64,000 bases of DNA from an uncultured Caulobacter sp. (GCF_947036865.1 NZ_CAMQSF010000019.1:1-64000); one strand, 5' to 3'; counted from the first letter of the stretch, positions 49,538-60,322 are shown. The notes: generated from the sequence alone by a model not told the origin. Translations and numbers: made by a program.

Positions 49538-50893
49538 CTAGCGGTTGCGGCCGCCGCGCAGCTTCGACTTCTTGATCAGGCCCTCGTACTGGTGGGCCAG
49601 GAGGTGCGACTGGATCTGCGCCACCGTGTCCATGGTCACCGTCACGACGATCAGGATCGAGGTGCCGCCCAGGGCGAACTGGTTGGACTTGATGGCCATC
49701 ATCACCAGCTCGGGCGCGACGCAGACGGCGGTGATATAGGCCGCGCCGATCACCGTCAGGCGGGTCAGCACATAGTCCAGATACTCGGCGGTGCGCTTGC
49801 CCGGCCGGATGCCCGGCAGGAAGCCGCCGTACTTGCGCAGGTTCTCGGCCGTCTCCTCGGGATTGAACACCACCGAGGTGTAGAAGAACGAGAAGAAGAT
49901 GATCAGCAGGGCGTAGAACACCAGGAAGGCCGGGTGGCCGTGCTGCAGCGCGCCCACCACGCCCGGCAGCCACGACATCCACTCCGGCAGGTTGGCCGTC
50001 TGGATGAAGCTCATGGCGGTCGTCGGCAGCAGCAGCAGGCTGGAGGCGAAGATCGGCGGGATGACGCCGGCGGTGTTGATCTTCAGCGGCATGAACGAGT
50101 TCTCGCCGCCGATCATGCGATTGCCCTGCTGGCGCTTGGGATAGTGGACCAGCAGGCGGCGCTGCGAGCGTTCCATGAACACGATGGCCAGGATGGCGGC
50201 CACGGCGCCGATCACCACCAGGAACACCGGCGTATAGCTGCCCGAGGTCTGGGCCTGGACCAGCATCTGGCCGAGCACGATCGGCAGGCGCGCCACGATG
50301 CCGGCGAAGATGATCAGGCTAACGCCGTTGCCGACGCCGCGGCTGGTGATCTGCTCGCCCAGCCACATCAGGAACAGCGTGCCGCCGGTCAGGGTGACGA
50401 CCGTCGAGACGACGAAGAAGGCCGGGCCGATGCCGCCGACCACGACGCCTTGCTGGGCCTGCAGGCCGAACGCGATCGAGGCCGACTGGACGACGGCCAG
50501 CACGACGGCGAAGTAGCGGGTGTACTGGTTGAGGGTCTTGCGGCCCGCCTCCCCGCCTTCCTTCTTCAGCTTCTCCCACGGCGGATACACCGTGCCCATC
50601 AGCTGCACGATGATCGAGGCGCTGATGTAGGGCGTCACGTTCAGCGAGAAGATCGCCATGTGCTGCACGGCGCCGCCCGAGAACAGGTTGAACATGCCGA
50701 GCAGGCCGCCCGAATTACCGTTGAACAGGCGCTCGAAGGCGACCGCGTCGATGCCGGGGATCGGGATGTAGGTGCCAAGGCGATAGACGATCAGGGCGAT
50801 GATCGTGAACCAGATGCGCTTGTGAAGTTCGGTCGCCTTCTGGAACGACGCGAAGTTCATGTTGGCTGCGAGTTGTTCGGCGGCCGAGGCCAT
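49538..50893 (-). CDS. secY: Preprotein translocase subunit SecY
   Basis: Central channel of the Sec translocon, 451 residues with ten transmembrane helices. The start MASAAEQLAANMNFASFQKA is followed by the first helix and the family block YRLGTYIPIPGID (about 37-49) near the plug region. LSGGALQ-like FNLFSGGAVQHMAIFSLNV, ASIIVQLMGTVYPPWEKLKK and the C-terminal loop GFLPGIRPGKRTAEYLD are all typical. In the conserved position after rplO but separated from it by a terminator-like hairpin. Confidence 0.98.
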   Translation of the reverse strand: MASAAEQLAANMNFASFQKATELHKRIWFTIIALIVYRLGTYIPIPGIDAVAFERLFNGNSGGLLGMFNLFSGGAVQHMAIFSLNVTPYISASIIVQLMGTVYPPWEKLKKEGGEAGRKTLNQYTRYFAVVLAVVQSASIAFGLQAQQGVVVGGIGPAFFVVSTVVTLTGGTLFLMWLGEQITSRGVGNGVSLIIFAGIVARLPIVLGQMLVQAQTSGSYTPVFLVVIGAVAAILAIVFMERSQRRLLVHYPKRQQGNRMIGGENSFMPLKINTAGVIPPIFASSLLLLPTTAMSFIQTANLPEWMSWLPGVVGALQHGHPAFLVFYALLIIFFSFFYTSVVFNPEETAENLRKYGGFLPGIRPGKRTAEYLDYVLTRLTVIGAAYITAVCVAPELVMMAIKSNQFALGGTSILIVVTVTMDTVAQIQSHLLAHQYEGLIKKSKLRGGRNR

Positions 50894-51039
50894 TCAGATC
50901 CCCACGACTCAGGAGCGCGATAGCCGAAAGCGATACCGCTTCGGCGGCCGACGCGCTCTGAAATTAGGTTTCCCGGACCAGACTGATCCGAGGAGAGCGC
51001 CACAAATAGGTGAGGCCCGCCGCGTTGTCACGGCGAGCC

Positions 51040-51090
51040 TCGAAAACAACTGTCGTCCCGGCTGGGCCGGAGCGCCGTTCAGGACGACAG
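51040..51090 (-). terminator. Hairpin between rplO and secY
   Basis: A 9-bp stem (CTGTCGTCC at 51050-51058 and GGACGACAG at 51082-51090) enclosing a smaller GC-rich structure. On the minus strand it is followed by TTGTTTTCG, only one nt past the rplO stop. Confidence 0.7.
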
Positions 51091-51091
51091 C

Positions 51092-51586
51092 TTATCGGCT
51101 TAGGCTTCGGCTTTGCGCCTTGGCCTTCTTGGTCACGGTGACCGAACCGCCGGCGGCCTCGACGGCCTTGATGGCGGCTTCGGTGGCCGAATAGACGGTC
51201 AGCTTCAGGGCCGACTTGATCTCGCCCTTGCCCAGCAGCTTCACGCCGTCCAGTTCGCGACGGATGACGCCGGCGGCGACCAGGTCGGCGGCCGAGACCT
51301 CGGCGCCGGCCTTCAGCTTGCCGGCGGCGACGGCCTGTTCCAGGCGCCACAGGTTCACTTCGGCGTAGTCCAGACGGAACGGGTTGTTGAAGCCGCGCTT
51401 GGGCATGCGCATGTGCAGCGGCATTTGGCCGCCTTCGAAGCCGGCGATGGCGACGCCGGTCCGCGACTTCTGGCCCTTCACGCCGCGGCCGCTGGTCTTG
51501 CCCTTGCCCGAACCCGGGCCGCGGCCGACGCGCATGCGGCCCTTGGTGGAGCCTTCGCGCGGCGCCAGTTCGTTCAGCTTGGTCAT
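51092..51586 (-). CDS. rplO: 50S ribosomal protein L15
   Basis: L15, 164 residues (slightly longer than the usual 145), organises 23S rRNA near the assembly core. Begins [20 protein letters not shown] and shows [20 protein letters not shown] and [20 protein letters not shown] basic tail ([12 protein letters not shown]) extends the C-terminus. Flanked by terminator-like hairpins on both sides. Confidence 0.97.
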   Translation of the reverse strand: MTKLNELAPREGSTKGRMRVGRGPGSGKGKTSGRGVKGQKSRTGVAIAGFEGGQMPLHMRMPKRGFNNPFRLDYAEVNLWRLEQAVAAGKLKAGAEVSAADLVAAGVIRRELDGVKLLGKGEIKSALKLTVYSATEAAIKAVEAAGGSVTVTKKAKAQSRSLSR

Positions 51587-51699
51587 GTGTGCCTCTCCTT
51601 GGAGATCTGCGCCCGGCGCATGGCCGGACTCGGCTTTTGAAAATCAGAGCGCGCTTAAAACCCTAAATCGCCAGAAAACTCAACGGAGAAATGAGATTT

Positions 51700-51733
51700 C
51701 AAACGAAAACCACCCCGGCTTTCACCGGGGTGG
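51700..51733 (-). terminator. Strong hairpin between rpmD and rplO
   Basis: A perfect 9-bp stem CCACCCCGG / CCGGGGTGG with a 6-nt loop, followed on the minus strand by TTTTCGTTTG. It lies 24 nt past the rpmD stop. A convincing intrinsic terminator inside what is usually one operon. Confidence 0.78.
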
Positions 51734-51757
51734 CGTATTTCGGCGTCGCGTAGAGGA

Positions 51758-51943
51758 CTACTCGACGATTTCCAGCAGGTGCTGGACCTTGCGGATCATG
51801 CCGCGGGTCGAGGGGTTGTCCTGCAGGGTCGAGGTGCGACCCACGCGGTTCAGGCCCAGACCGACGAGCGTGGCCCGTTGGTCCTTTTCACGACGGATCG
51901 GGCTGCCGGTCTGGCGCACCGTGATGGTCTTAGCTTCAGCCAT
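51758..51943 (-). CDS. rpmD: 50S ribosomal protein L30
   Basis: L30, 61 residues, small large-subunit protein. Matches the family with [20 protein letters not shown] and [20 protein letters not shown]. Starts 3 nt after the rpsE stop, in standard order. Confidence 0.97.
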   Translation of the reverse strand: MAEAKTITVRQTGSPIRREKDQRATLVGLGLNRVGRTSTLQDNPSTRGMIRKVQHLLEIVE

Positions 51944-51946
51944 GAC

Positions 51947-52552
51947 TTAGCCCTCGATGGCTTCCGGCGACGACGCGCCGTCGGCGCGACGGCCGAGGAT
52001 GTCGCCAACCTTCTTGCCGCGCTTGGCGGCGATCTGGCGGGGCGACGATTGCACCTTCAGGGCTTCGAACGTGGCGCGCACCATGTTGTACGGGTTCGAG
52101 GAACCCGTCGACTTGGCCACGACGTCCTGGACGCCCAGGGTTTCGAGAACCGCGCGCATCGGACCGCCGGCGATGACGCCGGTGCCGGGAGGCGCCGAGC
52201 GCATCATCACCTTGCCGGCGCCCCAACGGCCAGCGCCGTCGTGGTGCAGGGTGCGGGATTCGCGCAGCGGAACGCGGATCATCGTCTTCTTGGCTTCCTC
52301 GGTCGCCTTGCGGATGGCTTCCGGCACTTCACGCGCCTTGCCATGACCGAAGCCGACGCGGCCCTTCTGGTCGCCGACGACCATCAGAGCGGCGAAGCTG
52401 AAGCGACGACCGCCCTTCACGGTGGCGGCGACGCGGTTGATGTGGACGAGCTTTTCGACGATGTCGCTGTCGACCCGCTCTTCGGGGGCGTTGCGGTCGC
52501 GACGGTCACGGCGTTGACCGCCCTCACCGCGCTGTTGTTCACCACGAGCCAT
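51947..52552 (-). CDS. rpsE: 30S ribosomal protein S5
   Basis: S5, 201 residues, part of the decoding-fidelity region. The double-stranded RNA-binding fold shows [40 protein letters not shown] and [20 protein letters not shown]. An arginine-rich N-terminal extension ([13 protein letters not shown]) precedes it. Between rplR (10-nt gap) and rpmD. Confidence 0.98.
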   Translation of the reverse strand: MARGEQQRGEGGQRRDRRDRNAPEERVDSDIVEKLVHINRVAATVKGGRRFSFAALMVVGDQKGRVGFGHGKAREVPEAIRKATEEAKKTMIRVPLRESRTLHHDGAGRWGAGKVMMRSAPPGTGVIAGGPMRAVLETLGVQDVVAKSTGSSNPYNMVRATFEALKVQSSPRQIAAKRGKKVGDILGRRADGASSPEAIEG

Positions 52553-52562
52553 TTTCGTTCCC

Positions 52563-52913
52563 TTAGAAGTTCAGGCCGGCTTCGCGCGCGGCGTCGGCCA
52601 GGGCTTTCACCCGGCCGTGGAAGATGTAACCGCCACGATCGAACACGACGTCCTTGACGCCCTTTTCGATGGCGCGCTCGGCGACGAGCTTGCCGACAGC
52701 GGCGGCGGCATCCTTGTCCGCGCCCTTGCCTTCGGACTCCAGGGTGGAGGCCGACGCCAGGGTCACGCCGCGTTCATCATCGATGATCTGGGCGTAGATG
52801 TTCTTCGACGAACGGAAGACCGACAGGCGCGGACGACCGTTGGCGAGGCTCTTGAGGCGGGTGCGAACGCGCTGAGCGCGCTTGGCCGCCGATTCACGAG
52901 GAGAGAGCGCCAT
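52563..52913 (-). CDS. rplR: 50S ribosomal protein L18
   Basis: L18, 116 residues, binds 5S rRNA. Features: [20 protein letters not shown] and [20 protein letters not shown]; the C-terminus [20 protein letters not shown] is invariant. Located between rplF and rpsE. Confidence 0.98.
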   Translation of the reverse strand: MALSPRESAAKRAQRVRTRLKSLANGRPRLSVFRSSKNIYAQIIDDERGVTLASASTLESEGKGADKDAAAAVGKLVAERAIEKGVKDVVFDRGGYIFHGRVKALADAAREAGLNF

Positions 52914-52916
52914 GGC

Positions 52917-53450
52917 TTACTTCTTCTTGCCTTCCTTGCGGCGGACGGTCTCGCCGGCATAGCGCACGCCCTTGCCCTTGTAGGGCTCCGGCGGACGAAT
53001 GCGGCGGATCTTCGCGGCAATCTCACCAACCGCCTGCTTGTCGATGCCGGCGATCTTGATTTCGGTTTGCTTCGGCGTGGCGAACGTGATGCCGGCCGGG
53101 GCCGGAACGTCCACGTCGTGGCTGAAACCGAGTTGGAGGCTGAGGGCCGTGCCCTTCATAGCCGCGCGGTAACCGACGCCGACCAGCTCGAGGCTTTCCT
53201 CGAAGCCGGTGGTCACACCGTGCACCATGTTGGCCACCAGCGTGCGGGACAGACCCCACATGCCCTTGGCGCGCTTCGTATCGACGCGCGGGGTCAGCAG
53301 CAGCTCGGAGCCTTCCTGCTTGACCTCGACTTCGTCGGCGATCGTCCACGACAGCTGACCCTTGGGGCCCTTCACCGTGACCGTCTGACCCGAGAGCGTC
53401 AGGGTGACGCCCGAGGGGATTGCGACGGCTTTCTTACCGATACGTGACAT
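52917..53450 (-). CDS. rplF: 50S ribosomal protein L6
   Basis: L6, 177 residues, near the factor-binding site. [20 protein letters not shown] at the start, then [31 protein letters not shown] and the end [20 protein letters not shown]. Two similar domains as usual. Follows rpsH by 18 nt. Confidence 0.98.
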   Translation of the reverse strand: MSRIGKKAVAIPSGVTLTLSGQTVTVKGPKGQLSWTIADEVEVKQEGSELLLTPRVDTKRAKGMWGLSRTLVANMVHGVTTGFEESLELVGVGYRAAMKGTALSLQLGFSHDVDVPAPAGITFATPKQTEIKIAGIDKQAVGEIAAKIRRIRPPEPYKGKGVRYAGETVRRKEGKKK

Positions 53451-53468
53451 GCTCTTTCCCTCCCGCGC

Positions 53469-53867
53469 CTAGTAGACGCGGCAGAGGACTTCGCCGCCGA
53501 CATTAGCGTCGCGCGCGGCGGTGTCCGACATGACGCCCTTCGGCGTCGACAGGATCGAGATGCCCAGGCCGTTCTTGATCGGCTTCAGGTCCTTGATCGA
53601 CGAGTAGACGCGACGGCCAGGCTTGGACACGCGGCTGATCTCGGCGATCACGGGCTGGCCGTCGAAGTACTTCAGCTCGATCTCGAATTCGGGGAACGCA
53701 CCGGGCTTCTCGATCAGCGAGTAGCCGCGGATGTAGCCTTCGTCGGCCAGCACGTCGAGGACGCGGGCGCGCAGCTTGGAAGCCGGCGTCGACACCTTCG
53801 AGCGCTTGCGCGTGGCGGCGTTCTTGATGCGAGCGATCATGTCGCTCAGGGGATCGTTCATCGACAT
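53469..53867 (-). CDS. rpsH: 30S ribosomal protein S8
   Basis: S8, 132 residues from ATG 53867 ([20 protein letters not shown]); an upstream frame through rpsN is rejected. Ends [20 protein letters not shown] and CRVY, fully conserved. A primary 16S rRNA binder and in E. coli the autogenous repressor of the spc operon, acting at a site in the L5 leader. Similar control here is not demonstrated. Confidence 0.98.
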   Translation of the reverse strand: MSMNDPLSDMIARIKNAATRKRSKVSTPASKLRARVLDVLADEGYIRGYSLIEKPGAFPEFEIELKYFDGQPVIAEISRVSKPGRRVYSSIKDLKPIKNGLGISILSTPKGVMSDTAARDANVGGEVLCRVY

Positions 53868-53877
53868 CTGATGGTCC

Positions 53878-54183
53878 TCACCAGCTCGACTTGACGAGGC
53901 CGGGGATCTGGCCTTGCGAACCGAGTTCGCGGAGGGCCACACGGCTCATCTTAAGCTTGCGGTAGTAGGCGCGCGGACGGCCCGTGACTTCGCAGCGGTT
54001 GCGGATGCGGATCGGCGAGCTGCTGCGGGGCAGCTTGGCCAGCTTGAGGCGAGCCTCGAAGCGTTCCTCGAGCGGCAGGCTTTCGTCGTTGGCGATCGCC
54101 TTCAGCGCGGCGCGCTTCTCGGCGAACTTCTTGACGAGGGCCTTGACGGCTTCGTTGCGGTTGACGGCGCTTTTCTTGGCCAT
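53878..54183 (-). CDS. rpsN: 30S ribosomal protein S14
   Basis: S14, 101 residues, of the zinc-free type: it has no CxxC pairs, and the typical [20 protein letters not shown] and [18 protein letters not shown] are present. Binds 16S rRNA in the head. Between rplE and rpsH. Confidence 0.98.
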   Translation of the reverse strand: MAKKSAVNRNEAVKALVKKFAEKRAALKAIANDESLPLEERFEARLKLAKLPRSSSPIRIRNRCEVTGRPRAYYRKLKMSRVALRELGSQGQIPGLVKSSW

Positions 54184-54206
54184 GGTTTCTTTCCCTTCCC
54201 GCTCTC

Positions 54207-54764
54207 TTAGTTGACGAACGGGAACTGGAATTCCTTCAGGAGAGCCTTGGCTTCCTGGTCGGACTTCGCAGTGGTGCAGACGATGATGTCCATGCCCCAG
54301 ATCTGCTCGATCTGGTCATAGTTGATTTCCGGGAACACCAGGTGCTCCTTCAGGCCCATGGCGTAGTTGCCACGGCCGTCGAAGCTCTTGCCGTTCAGGC
54401 CGCGGAAGTCCTTCACGCGCGGCAGCGCGATCGTGACCAGGCGGTCGAGGAATTCGTACATCCGGTCCTTGCGCAGGGTGACCTTGGCGCCGACCACCAT
54501 GCCTTCGCGCAGCTTGAAGCCGGCGATCGACTTGCGGGCGCGGGTCGCGACGGGCTTTTGGCCGGCGATCGCCTGCAGATCCTTCAGGGCGGTCTGAGCC
54601 TTCTTGGAGTCGGCCACCGCCTCGCCGATGCCCATGTTCAGGACGATCTTGTCCAGCTTGGGAATCTGCATTTCGTTGGTGTAGCCGAACTGCTCCTTCA
54701 TCGCGGCGCGGATGCGCTCGCGATAAACGGTCTTCAGCCGGGGCTCGTAAGCTTGATCAGCCAT
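54207..54764 (-). CDS. rplE: 50S ribosomal protein L5
   Basis: L5, 185 residues, contacts 5S rRNA and the P-site tRNA. Features are [40 protein letters not shown] and [20 protein letters not shown]. Its start overlaps the rplX stop by eight nt, so it is coupled to rplX. Confidence 0.98.
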   Translation of the reverse strand: MADQAYEPRLKTVYRERIRAAMKEQFGYTNEMQIPKLDKIVLNMGIGEAVADSKKAQTALKDLQAIAGQKPVATRARKSIAGFKLREGMVVGAKVTLRKDRMYEFLDRLVTIALPRVKDFRGLNGKSFDGRGNYAMGLKEHLVFPEINYDQIEQIWGMDIIVCTTAKSDQEAKALLKEFQFPFVN

Positions 54765-55071
54765 TGATCACCTCGCCGGTCGTCTTGGCGACGCGCACCT
54801 TCTTGTCGCCTTCGATCTTGAAACCGACGCGGGTGGGCTTGCCGTTGGAATCCACGACGGCGACGTTCGAGACGTGCAGCGCGGCTTCCTTGTTCTTGAT
54901 GCCGCCTTGCGGATCGGCTTGGGTCGGCTTGGTGTGACGCGAAACCATGTTCACGCCTTGCACCACGACCCGGTTGTCCTTCGGCAGGACCTGCAGGACA
55001 GCGCCTTGCTTGCCCTTGTCCTTGCCGGCCAGAACGACGACGCGGTCGCCCTTCTTGATCTTAGCGGCCAT
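54757..55071 (-). CDS. rplX: 50S ribosomal protein L24
   Basis: L24, 104 residues from ATG 55071, with a KOW motif ([20 protein letters not shown]). A longer frame through rplN is rejected. The ATG shares a base with the rplN stop (TAATG), and the 3' end overlaps rplE by eight nt. Assembly initiator of the large subunit. Confidence 0.97.
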   Translation of the reverse strand: MAAKIKKGDRVVVLAGKDKGKQGAVLQVLPKDNRVVVQGVNMVSRHTKPTQADPQGGIKNKEAALHVSNVAVVDSNGKPTRVGFKIEGDKKVRVAKTTGEVING

Positions 55072-55439
55072 TACAGCACCTCCGGGGCGAGGGAGATGAT
55101 CTTCATGTGGTTCTTGGCGCGCAGTTCGCGGGGAACCGGGCCGAAGATCCGCGTGCCGACCGGCTCGCTCTGCTTGTTGACGATGACGGCCGCGTTCTTG
55201 TCGAAGCGGATCATCGAACCGTCCTTGCGCTTCAGGCCTTGGTTCACGCGAACCACGACGGCGCGCAGAACGTCGCCCTTCTTCACGCGGCCGCGCGGAA
55301 TGGCTTCCTTCACGGAGACGACGATCACGTCGCCCACGCTGGCGTAGCGACGGCCAGCGCCGCCCAACACCTTGATGCACATGACCCGGCGAGCGCCAGA
55401 GTTATCGGCGACGTCCAAGTTAGTTTGCATCTGGATCAT
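55071..55439 (-). CDS. rplN: 50S ribosomal protein L14
   Basis: L14, 122 residues, at the subunit interface. [20 protein letters not shown] at the start, then [20 protein letters not shown] and [20 protein letters not shown] near the end. Coupled with rplX by the TAATG overlap. Confidence 0.98.
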   Translation of the reverse strand: MIQMQTNLDVADNSGARRVMCIKVLGGAGRRYASVGDVIVVSVKEAIPRGRVKKGDVLRAVVVRVNQGLKRKDGSMIRFDKNAAVIVNKQSEPVGTRIFGPVPRELRAKNHMKIISLAPEVL

Positions 55440-55457
55440 GGTCTAAACCTTCCAGAC

Positions 55458-55697
55458 TTAAGCCGAAGCCTTGGGAAGGACTTCCCAGGTCTTCAGCTTG
55501 GACTTCGGAGCGCACTCGATGATGCGGATCGCTTCACCGGCCTTGTACGCGTTGGATTCGTCGTGCGCGTGGTACTTCTTGGACTGACGCACGATCTTCT
55601 TCAGAACCGGGTGAACGATGGTCCGTTCGACCTTCACCACCACGGTCTTGTCGCCTTTGTCGGAGACGACGACCCCTTCGAGGATACGCTTGGGCAT
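55458..55697 (-). CDS. rpsQ: 30S ribosomal protein S17
   Basis: S17, 79 residues, binds helix 11 of 16S r[23 protein letters not shown], then [20 protein letters not shown] and [20 protein letters not shown]. Starts ten nt after the rpmC stop. Confidence 0.98.
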   Translation of the reverse strand: MPKRILEGVVVSDKGDKTVVVKVERTIVHPVLKKIVRQSKKYHAHDESNAYKAGEAIRIIECAPKSKLKTWEVLPKASA

Positions 55698-55707
55698 ATC
55701 GTTCTCC

Positions 55708-55899
55708 TTAAGCCGCGGCCTTGGCGCGCAGCACGGTCTTGATCCGCGCGATATCCTTGCGGATCTCGTTGACGCGGTGGGTCTTCTCGACCTGGCCCGT
55801 GGCGGCCTGGAAGCGCAGGTTGAACTGCTCCTTCTTCAGGCTCAGCAGGGTGTCGGCCAGCTGGTCGGGGGTCATGCCCCGGATGTCAGCGATCTTCAT
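55708..55899 (-). CDS. rpmC: 50S ribosomal protein L29
   Basis: L29, 63 residues from ATG 55899 ([20 protein letters not shown]); an upstream codon in frame would add three residues. A two-helix protein at the tunnel exit. Conserved [20 protein letters not shown] and [18 protein letters not shown]. Confidence 0.97.
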   Translation of the reverse strand: MKIADIRGMTPDQLADTLLSLKKEQFNLRFQAATGQVEKTHRVNEIRKDIARIKTVLRAKAAA

Positions 55900-55904
55900 G
55901 AGCC

Positions 55905-56336
55905 TCAAGCCTCCACGGCCACGCCCGCGTCGATGCGGGTCACAACACGGGTGCGGATCGGCAGCTTGGCGGCGCCCAGGCGCAGGGCCTCACGCGCGAT
56001 ATCGTCCGGCACGCCGTCGATTTCGAACATGATGCGGCCCGGAGCCACGCGCGCGGCCCAGTAGTCCACCGCGCCCTTGCCCTTACCCATCCGCACTTCG
56101 GCCGGCTTGCCGGTGACCGGCACGTCCGGGAAGATGCGGATCCAGACGCGGCCTTGACGCTTCATCTGGCGGGTGATGGCGCGACGGGCGGCTTCGATCT
56201 GGCGGGCCGTGATGCGCTCCGGCTCGACGGCCTTCAGGCCGTACGAACCGAAGTTCAGCAGGGTGCCGCCCTTCGAGGCGCCGTGGATGCGGCCCTTGAA
56301 CTGCTTGCGGAATTTGGTCTTCTTCGGAGACAGCAT
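55905..56336 (-). CDS. rplP: 50S ribosomal protein L16
   Basis: L16, 143 residues, near the A-site tRNA elbow. [20 protein letters not shown] at the start, RKGTLLNF-like [20 protein letters not shown], then [20 protein letters not shown]. In standard order between rpsC and rpmC. Confidence 0.98.
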   Translation of the reverse strand: MLSPKKTKFRKQFKGRIHGASKGGTLLNFGSYGLKAVEPERITARQIEAARRAITRQMKRQGRVWIRIFPDVPVTGKPAEVRMGKGKGAVDYWAARVAPGRIMFEIDGVPDDIAREALRLGAAKLPIRTRVVTRIDAGVAVEA

Positions 56337-56349
56337 GGCGATCTAATCC

Positions 56350-57102
56350 TTAGGCGCGATCGCGACGGTCACGACGCTCGCCCCGGTCGGGACGATCGCC
56401 GCGCTCACGGCCGCCACCTTCGCCGGCCGGGCCGGACTCGGTGGCCAGGCGCTTGTCGAGCGCCATCGGATCATGCTCCAGCACCTCGCCCTTGAAGATC
56501 CAGGTCTTCACGCCGATGATGCCGTAGGTGGTCTTGGCTTCGGCGAAACCGAAGTCGATGTCGGCGCGCAGGGTGTGCAGCGGCACGCGGCCTTCGCGAT
56601 ACCACTCCATGCGCGCGATTTCCGCGCCGCCCAGGCGACCCGAGACGTTGATCCGGATGCCCTTGGCGCCGAGGCGCACGGCCGACTGGATCGAACGCTT
56701 CATGGCGCGACGGAAGGCGATCCGGCGTTCCAGCTGCTGAGCGATGGACTCGGCGACCAGCTGAGCGTCGGTTTCCGGCTTGCGGATCTCGACGATGTTC
56801 AGGTGGACCTCGCCCTCGGTCATCACCGACATGTCCTTGCGGAGCTTGTCGATGTCAGCGCCCTTCTTGCCGATGATGACGCCCGGACGGGCGGCATAGA
56901 TCGTGATGCGGCACTTCTTGTGCGGACGCTCGATGATGATGCGCGAGACGCCGGCTTGGTACAGACGCTTCTTCAGTGCCGTGCGGACCGCCAGGTCTTG
57001 GTGCAGCAGCTTGCCGTACTGGTTGCCGTCGGCGAACCAACGGCTGTCCCAGGTGCGGTTGATGCCGAGCCGCAGCCCGACCGGATTGACTTTCTGACCC
57101 AT
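56350..57102 (-). CDS. rpsC: 30S ribosomal protein S3
   Basis: S3, 250 residues, guards the mRNA entry and has helicase activity. [20 protein letters not shown] at the start, KH-domain loop [20 protein letters not shown], and C-terminal [20 protein letters not shown]. It ends in a long Arg/Asp/Gly-rich tail ([20 protein letters not shown]) typical of the group. The ATG overlaps the rplV stop by one base. Confidence 0.98.
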   Translation of the reverse strand: MGQKVNPVGLRLGINRTWDSRWFADGNQYGKLLHQDLAVRTALKKRLYQAGVSRIIIERPHKKCRITIYAARPGVIIGKKGADIDKLRKDMSVMTEGEVHLNIVEIRKPETDAQLVAESIAQQLERRIAFRRAMKRSIQSAVRLGAKGIRINVSGRLGGAEIARMEWYREGRVPLHTLRADIDFGFAEAKTTYGIIGVKTWIFKGEVLEHDPMALDKRLATESGPAGEGGGRERGDRPDRGERRDRRDRA

Positions 57103-57482
57103 TAGGCGGCCTCACCCAGTTCGCGGACCACGATCGTGATCTCGGAGAACGGCTTCTCAACGCGCGTCGCGCGGCCGCGAGCGCGGGGCGAGAAACGCTT
57201 CATGATCAGGTTCTTGCCCACATAGGCCTCGGCGACAACCAGGCTGTCGATGTCGAGGTTGTGGTTGTTCTCGGCGTTGGAGATCGCCGAGTACAGCGCC
57301 TTGCGGACGTCCTGAGCGATGCGCTTGTGGCTGAACTCGAGCTCGTTGAGAGCGCGCTGGACGTTCAGGCCACGGATGGACTGAGCGACCAGGTTCAGCT
57401 TGCGCGGGCTGGTGCGCAGGGTGCGCACCTTGGCCATCGCTTCAGTGCCCGGCAGGCGGCGTTCTTGCTTCTGCTTGGCCAT
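57102..57482 (-). CDS. rplV: 50S ribosomal protein L22
   Basis: L22, 126 residues, lines the exit tunnel with an extended loop. Shows [40 protein letters not shown] and the loop [20 protein letters not shown], which includes the macrolide-associated hairpin. The stop overlaps the rpsC start. Confidence 0.98.
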   Translation of the reverse strand: MAKQKQERRLPGTEAMAKVRTLRTSPRKLNLVAQSIRGLNVQRALNELEFSHKRIAQDVRKALYSAISNAENNHNLDIDSLVVAEAYVGKNLIMKRFSPRARGRATRVEKPFSEITIVVRELGEAA

Positions 57483-57484
57483 GA

Positions 57485-57763
57485 TTACTTCCTCTTGGCC
57501 TTCTTGTCGGCGGCGTGACCCGGGAAGTTCCGGGTCGGCGCGAATTCGCCGAACTTCATGCCGACCATGTCTTCCGACACGAGCACGGGGACATGCTTCT
57601 GGCCGTTGTGCACGCCGAAGGTCAGGCCGACGAATTGCGGCATGATGGTCGAGCGGCGCGACCAGGTCTTGATGACGTCCTTGCGGCCCGACGACAGAGC
57701 GGCATCGGCCTTCTTCAGGAGGTACCCGTCGACAAACGGGCCTTTCCAGACGGAGCGGGTCAT
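57485..57763 (-). CDS. rpsS: 30S ribosomal protein S19
   Basis: S19, 92 residues, in the head of the small subunit. [40 protein letters not shown] and [20 protein letters not shown] are all conserved. Three nt before rplV on the minus strand. Confidence 0.98.
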   Translation of the reverse strand: MTRSVWKGPFVDGYLLKKADAALSSGRKDVIKTWSRRSTIMPQFVGLTFGVHNGQKHVPVLVSEDMVGMKFGEFAPTRNFPGHAADKKAKRK

Positions 57764-57766
57764 GGC

Positions 57767-58606
57767 TTAGCGGCCCTTCTTCGCTTTGTGGCGCGAGCGG
57801 ATGATGAACTTATCCGTGGCCTTGTTGACGCGGGTCTTGGCGCCCTTGGTCGGCTTACCAGCCGGGGTCACCGGGTGACGACCGCCCGAGGTCCGGCCTT
57901 CACCACCGCCGTGCGGGTGGTCGACCGGGTTCATGGCGACACCACGGACGTGGGGGCGACGACCCATGTGACGAGAACGACCGGCCTTGCCGAGGTTCTG
58001 GTTCATGTGGTCCGGGTTCGACACGGCGCCGACGGTGGCCATGCACGAGTCGAGCACCATGCGCAGCTCGCCCGAGTTCAGGCGGATCTGGGCGTAGCCG
58101 GCGTCACGACCGACCAGCTGGGCGTAGGCGCCAGCCGAACGGGCGATCTGACCACCCTTGGCGGGCTTCAGCTCGATGTTGTGGATGATCGTACCGATCG
58201 GCAGCGTGCGCAGCGGCGAGGCGTTGCCCGGCTTCACGTCGACCTTCTCGCCGGTGACGACTTCGTCGCCGGCCTTCAGGCGTTGCGGGGCCAGGATGTA
58301 GGCCAGCTCGCCGTCGGCCTGATACTTGATCAGGGCGATGAAGGCGGTGCGGTTGGGGTCGTACTCGAGACGAACGACCGTGGCCACGCCTTGCTTGCGG
58401 CGCTTGAAGTCGACCAGACGGTACAGGCGCTTGGCGCCGCCGCCGCGGAAACGGACCGCGACACGGCCGTTGCCGCCGCGACCGCCCGACTTGGTCAGGC
58501 CTTCAACGAGCTTCTTCTCGGGCTTGCCCTTGTGAAGTTCGCTGCGGTCGATCAGCACCAGGCCGCGCTGGCCGGGGCTGGTCGGGTTAAATTGCTTCAA
58601 GGCCAT
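57767..58606 (-). CDS. rplB: 50S ribosomal protein L2
   Basis: L2, 279 residues, needed for subunit association and peptidyl transferase assembly. [20 protein letters not shown] at the start, [20 protein letters not shown], and the invariant [20 protein letters not shown] near the C-terminus. Three nt after the rplW stop. Confidence 0.98.
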   Translation of the reverse strand: MALKQFNPTSPGQRGLVLIDRSELHKGKPEKKLVEGLTKSGGRGGNGRVAVRFRGGGAKRLYRLVDFKRRKQGVATVVRLEYDPNRTAFIALIKYQADGELAYILAPQRLKAGDEVVTGEKVDVKPGNASPLRTLPIGTIIHNIELKPAKGGQIARSAGAYAQLVGRDAGYAQIRLNSGELRMVLDSCMATVGAVSNPDHMNQNLGKAGRSRHMGRRPHVRGVAMNPVDHPHGGGEGRTSGGRHPVTPAGKPTKGAKTRVNKATDKFIIRSRHKAKKGR

Positions 58607-58609
58607 GAC

Positions 58610-58906
58610 TTAGAGCCCCGTCGTGATGTCGATCGACTGGCCTTCGGCCAGCGTCACGATCGCTTTTTTGACGTCGTTGCGACGACCCACGATGCCGCGG
58701 AAGCGCTTGGTCTTGCCCTTGGTCACGATGGTGTTGACCTTGGTCACCTTGACCTTGAACAGCTCTTCGACGGCGGCGGCGATTTCGTCCTTGGTCGCGT
58801 CGTTGGCCACCTTGAAGACAACCTTGTTCTGCTCGCTGAGCAGGGTCGTCTTTTCGGTGATCACCGGCGACAGGATCGTGTCGTAGTGGCGAGCGGTGGC
58901 GGCCAT
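58610..58906 (-). CDS. rplW: 50S ribosomal protein L23
   Basis: L23, 98 residues, docking site for trigger factor and SRP at the tunnel exit. [20 protein letters not shown] and [20 protein letters not shown] are typical. Its start overlaps the rplD stop by one base. Confidence 0.97.
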
Positions 58907-59544
58907 TAGGCGGCTTCCTTCTCAGCGAAACGAGCCGAGATCGCTTCGACCGCGTCCTTGGTCAGGACCAGGGTCTGGCGACGCAGCACGTCGTAGACGT
59001 TCAGGCCGGCGTTCGGCAGGACATCCACGTTCGGGATGTTGCGGGCGGCGAGCTTGAAGTTCGCGTCCACTTCCGGACCGGCGATGACCAGGGCGTTCTT
59101 CAGACCGATCTTGTCGAAGTTGGCGCGCAGAGCGGCCGTCTTGGCTTCGGTCAGAACGGCGCTGTCCAGGACGACCAGCGAGCCCGACTTGGCCTTCGAC
59201 GACAGAGCGTGCTTCAGGGCCAGGGCGCGGATCTTCTTGGGCAGGTCGAAGGCGTGGCTGCGGACCACGGGACCGTGGGCCTTGGCGCCGCCGACGAACT
59301 GGGCCGCACGGCGCGAGCCGTGACGGGCGCCGCCGGTGCCCTTCTGCTTGTACATCTTCTTGCCCGTGCGAGAGACCTCGTTGCGGACTTGAATCTTGTG
59401 GTTGCCCGAGCGGCGCTTGGCCAGCTGCCAGGTCACGACGCGCTGCAGGATGTCGCCGCGGATGTCGTCGATGCCGAAGATGGCGTCGTCGAGATCAACG
59501 GAACCGGCCTTGCCGCCGTCCAGTTTGATGACGTCGAGTTTCAT
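58906..59544 (-). CDS. rplD: 50S ribosomal protein L4
   Basis: L4, 212 residues, with an extended loop into the exit tunnel ([20 protein letters not shown]). In E. coli L4 represses the S10 operon through its leader; the rpsJ leader here has an attenuator-like hairpin, so similar control is possible but unproven. The ATG shares a base with the rplC stop. Confidence 0.98.
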
Positions 59545-60308
59545 TAGCCTTCGCCCTCTTCGGTCGCAGCCGCGGGGGCCTCTTCAGCGGGGGTTTCAGC
59601 AGCGGCCGGAGCCTGGCCAGCCTTGCGGAAGGCGCCCGGACGCGGCGCGTCGGCCGGCAGGGCCTTCTTCACGGCGTCGCGAACCTTCACGTAGCTGCCT
59701 TCGTGGCCGGGGACGGCGCCCTTGACCAGGATCAGGCCGCGCTCGACGTCGACCTTCCAGACGGTGACGTTGAGGGTGGTGACGGTTTCTTGACCCAGGT
59801 GACCGGCCATCTTCTTGCCCGGGAACGTACGGCCCGGATCCTGGCGGTTACCGGTCGAACCGTGCGAGCGGTGCGAGACCGAAACACCGTGGGTGGCGCG
59901 CAGACCGCCGAAGTTCCAGCGCTTCATGGCGCCGGCGAAACCCTTACCGACGGTGACGCCTTGGATGTCGACCTTCTGGCCGGCGACGAAGTGGTCGGCC
60001 GTCAGTTCGGCGCCGACTTCGATCAGGGCGCTTTCCTCGACGCGGAACTCGGCGACGACGCGCTTCGGCTCGACGGCCGCCTTCGCGAAGTGACCGCGCA
60101 TGGCGTTCGAGGTGTTCTTGGCCTTCTTGGCGCCAGCGCCGAGTTGCAGGGCGGTGTAGCCGTCCTTCTCAACGGTGCGCACGCCCGTGACCTGGCAACC
60201 GTCGAGCGACAGGACGGTGACCGGCACGTGCTGACCAGCTTCGTCGAAGAAGCGGGTCATGCCCAGCTTCTTGGCGATCACGCCGGTGCGTTGGGTGGGG
60301 AGAGTCAT
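59544..60308 (-). CDS. rplC: 50S ribosomal protein L3
   Basis: L3, 254 residues, longer than the usual 210 because of an Ala/Pro/Glu-rich C-terminal tail. [20 protein letters not shown] at the start and [20 protein letters not shown] with [20 protein letters not shown] in the core, near the peptidyl transferase centre. The acidic tail ([17 protein letters not shown]) is probably disordered. Fourteen nt after rpsJ. Confidence 0.97.
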   Translation of the reverse strand: MTLPTQRTGVIAKKLGMTRFFDEAGQHVPVTVLSLDGCQVTGVRTVEKDGYTALQLGAGAKKAKNTSNAMRGHFAKAAVEPKRVVAEFRVEESALIEVGAELTADHFVAGQKVDIQGVTVGKGFAGAMKRWNFGGLRATHGVSVSHRSHGSTGNRQDPGRTFPGKKMAGHLGQETVTTLNVTVWKVDVERGLILVKGAVPGHEGSYVKVRDAVKKALPADAPRPGAFRKAGQAPAAAETPAEEAPAAATEEGEG

Positions 60309-60322
60309 GGATCAGGCCCTCC

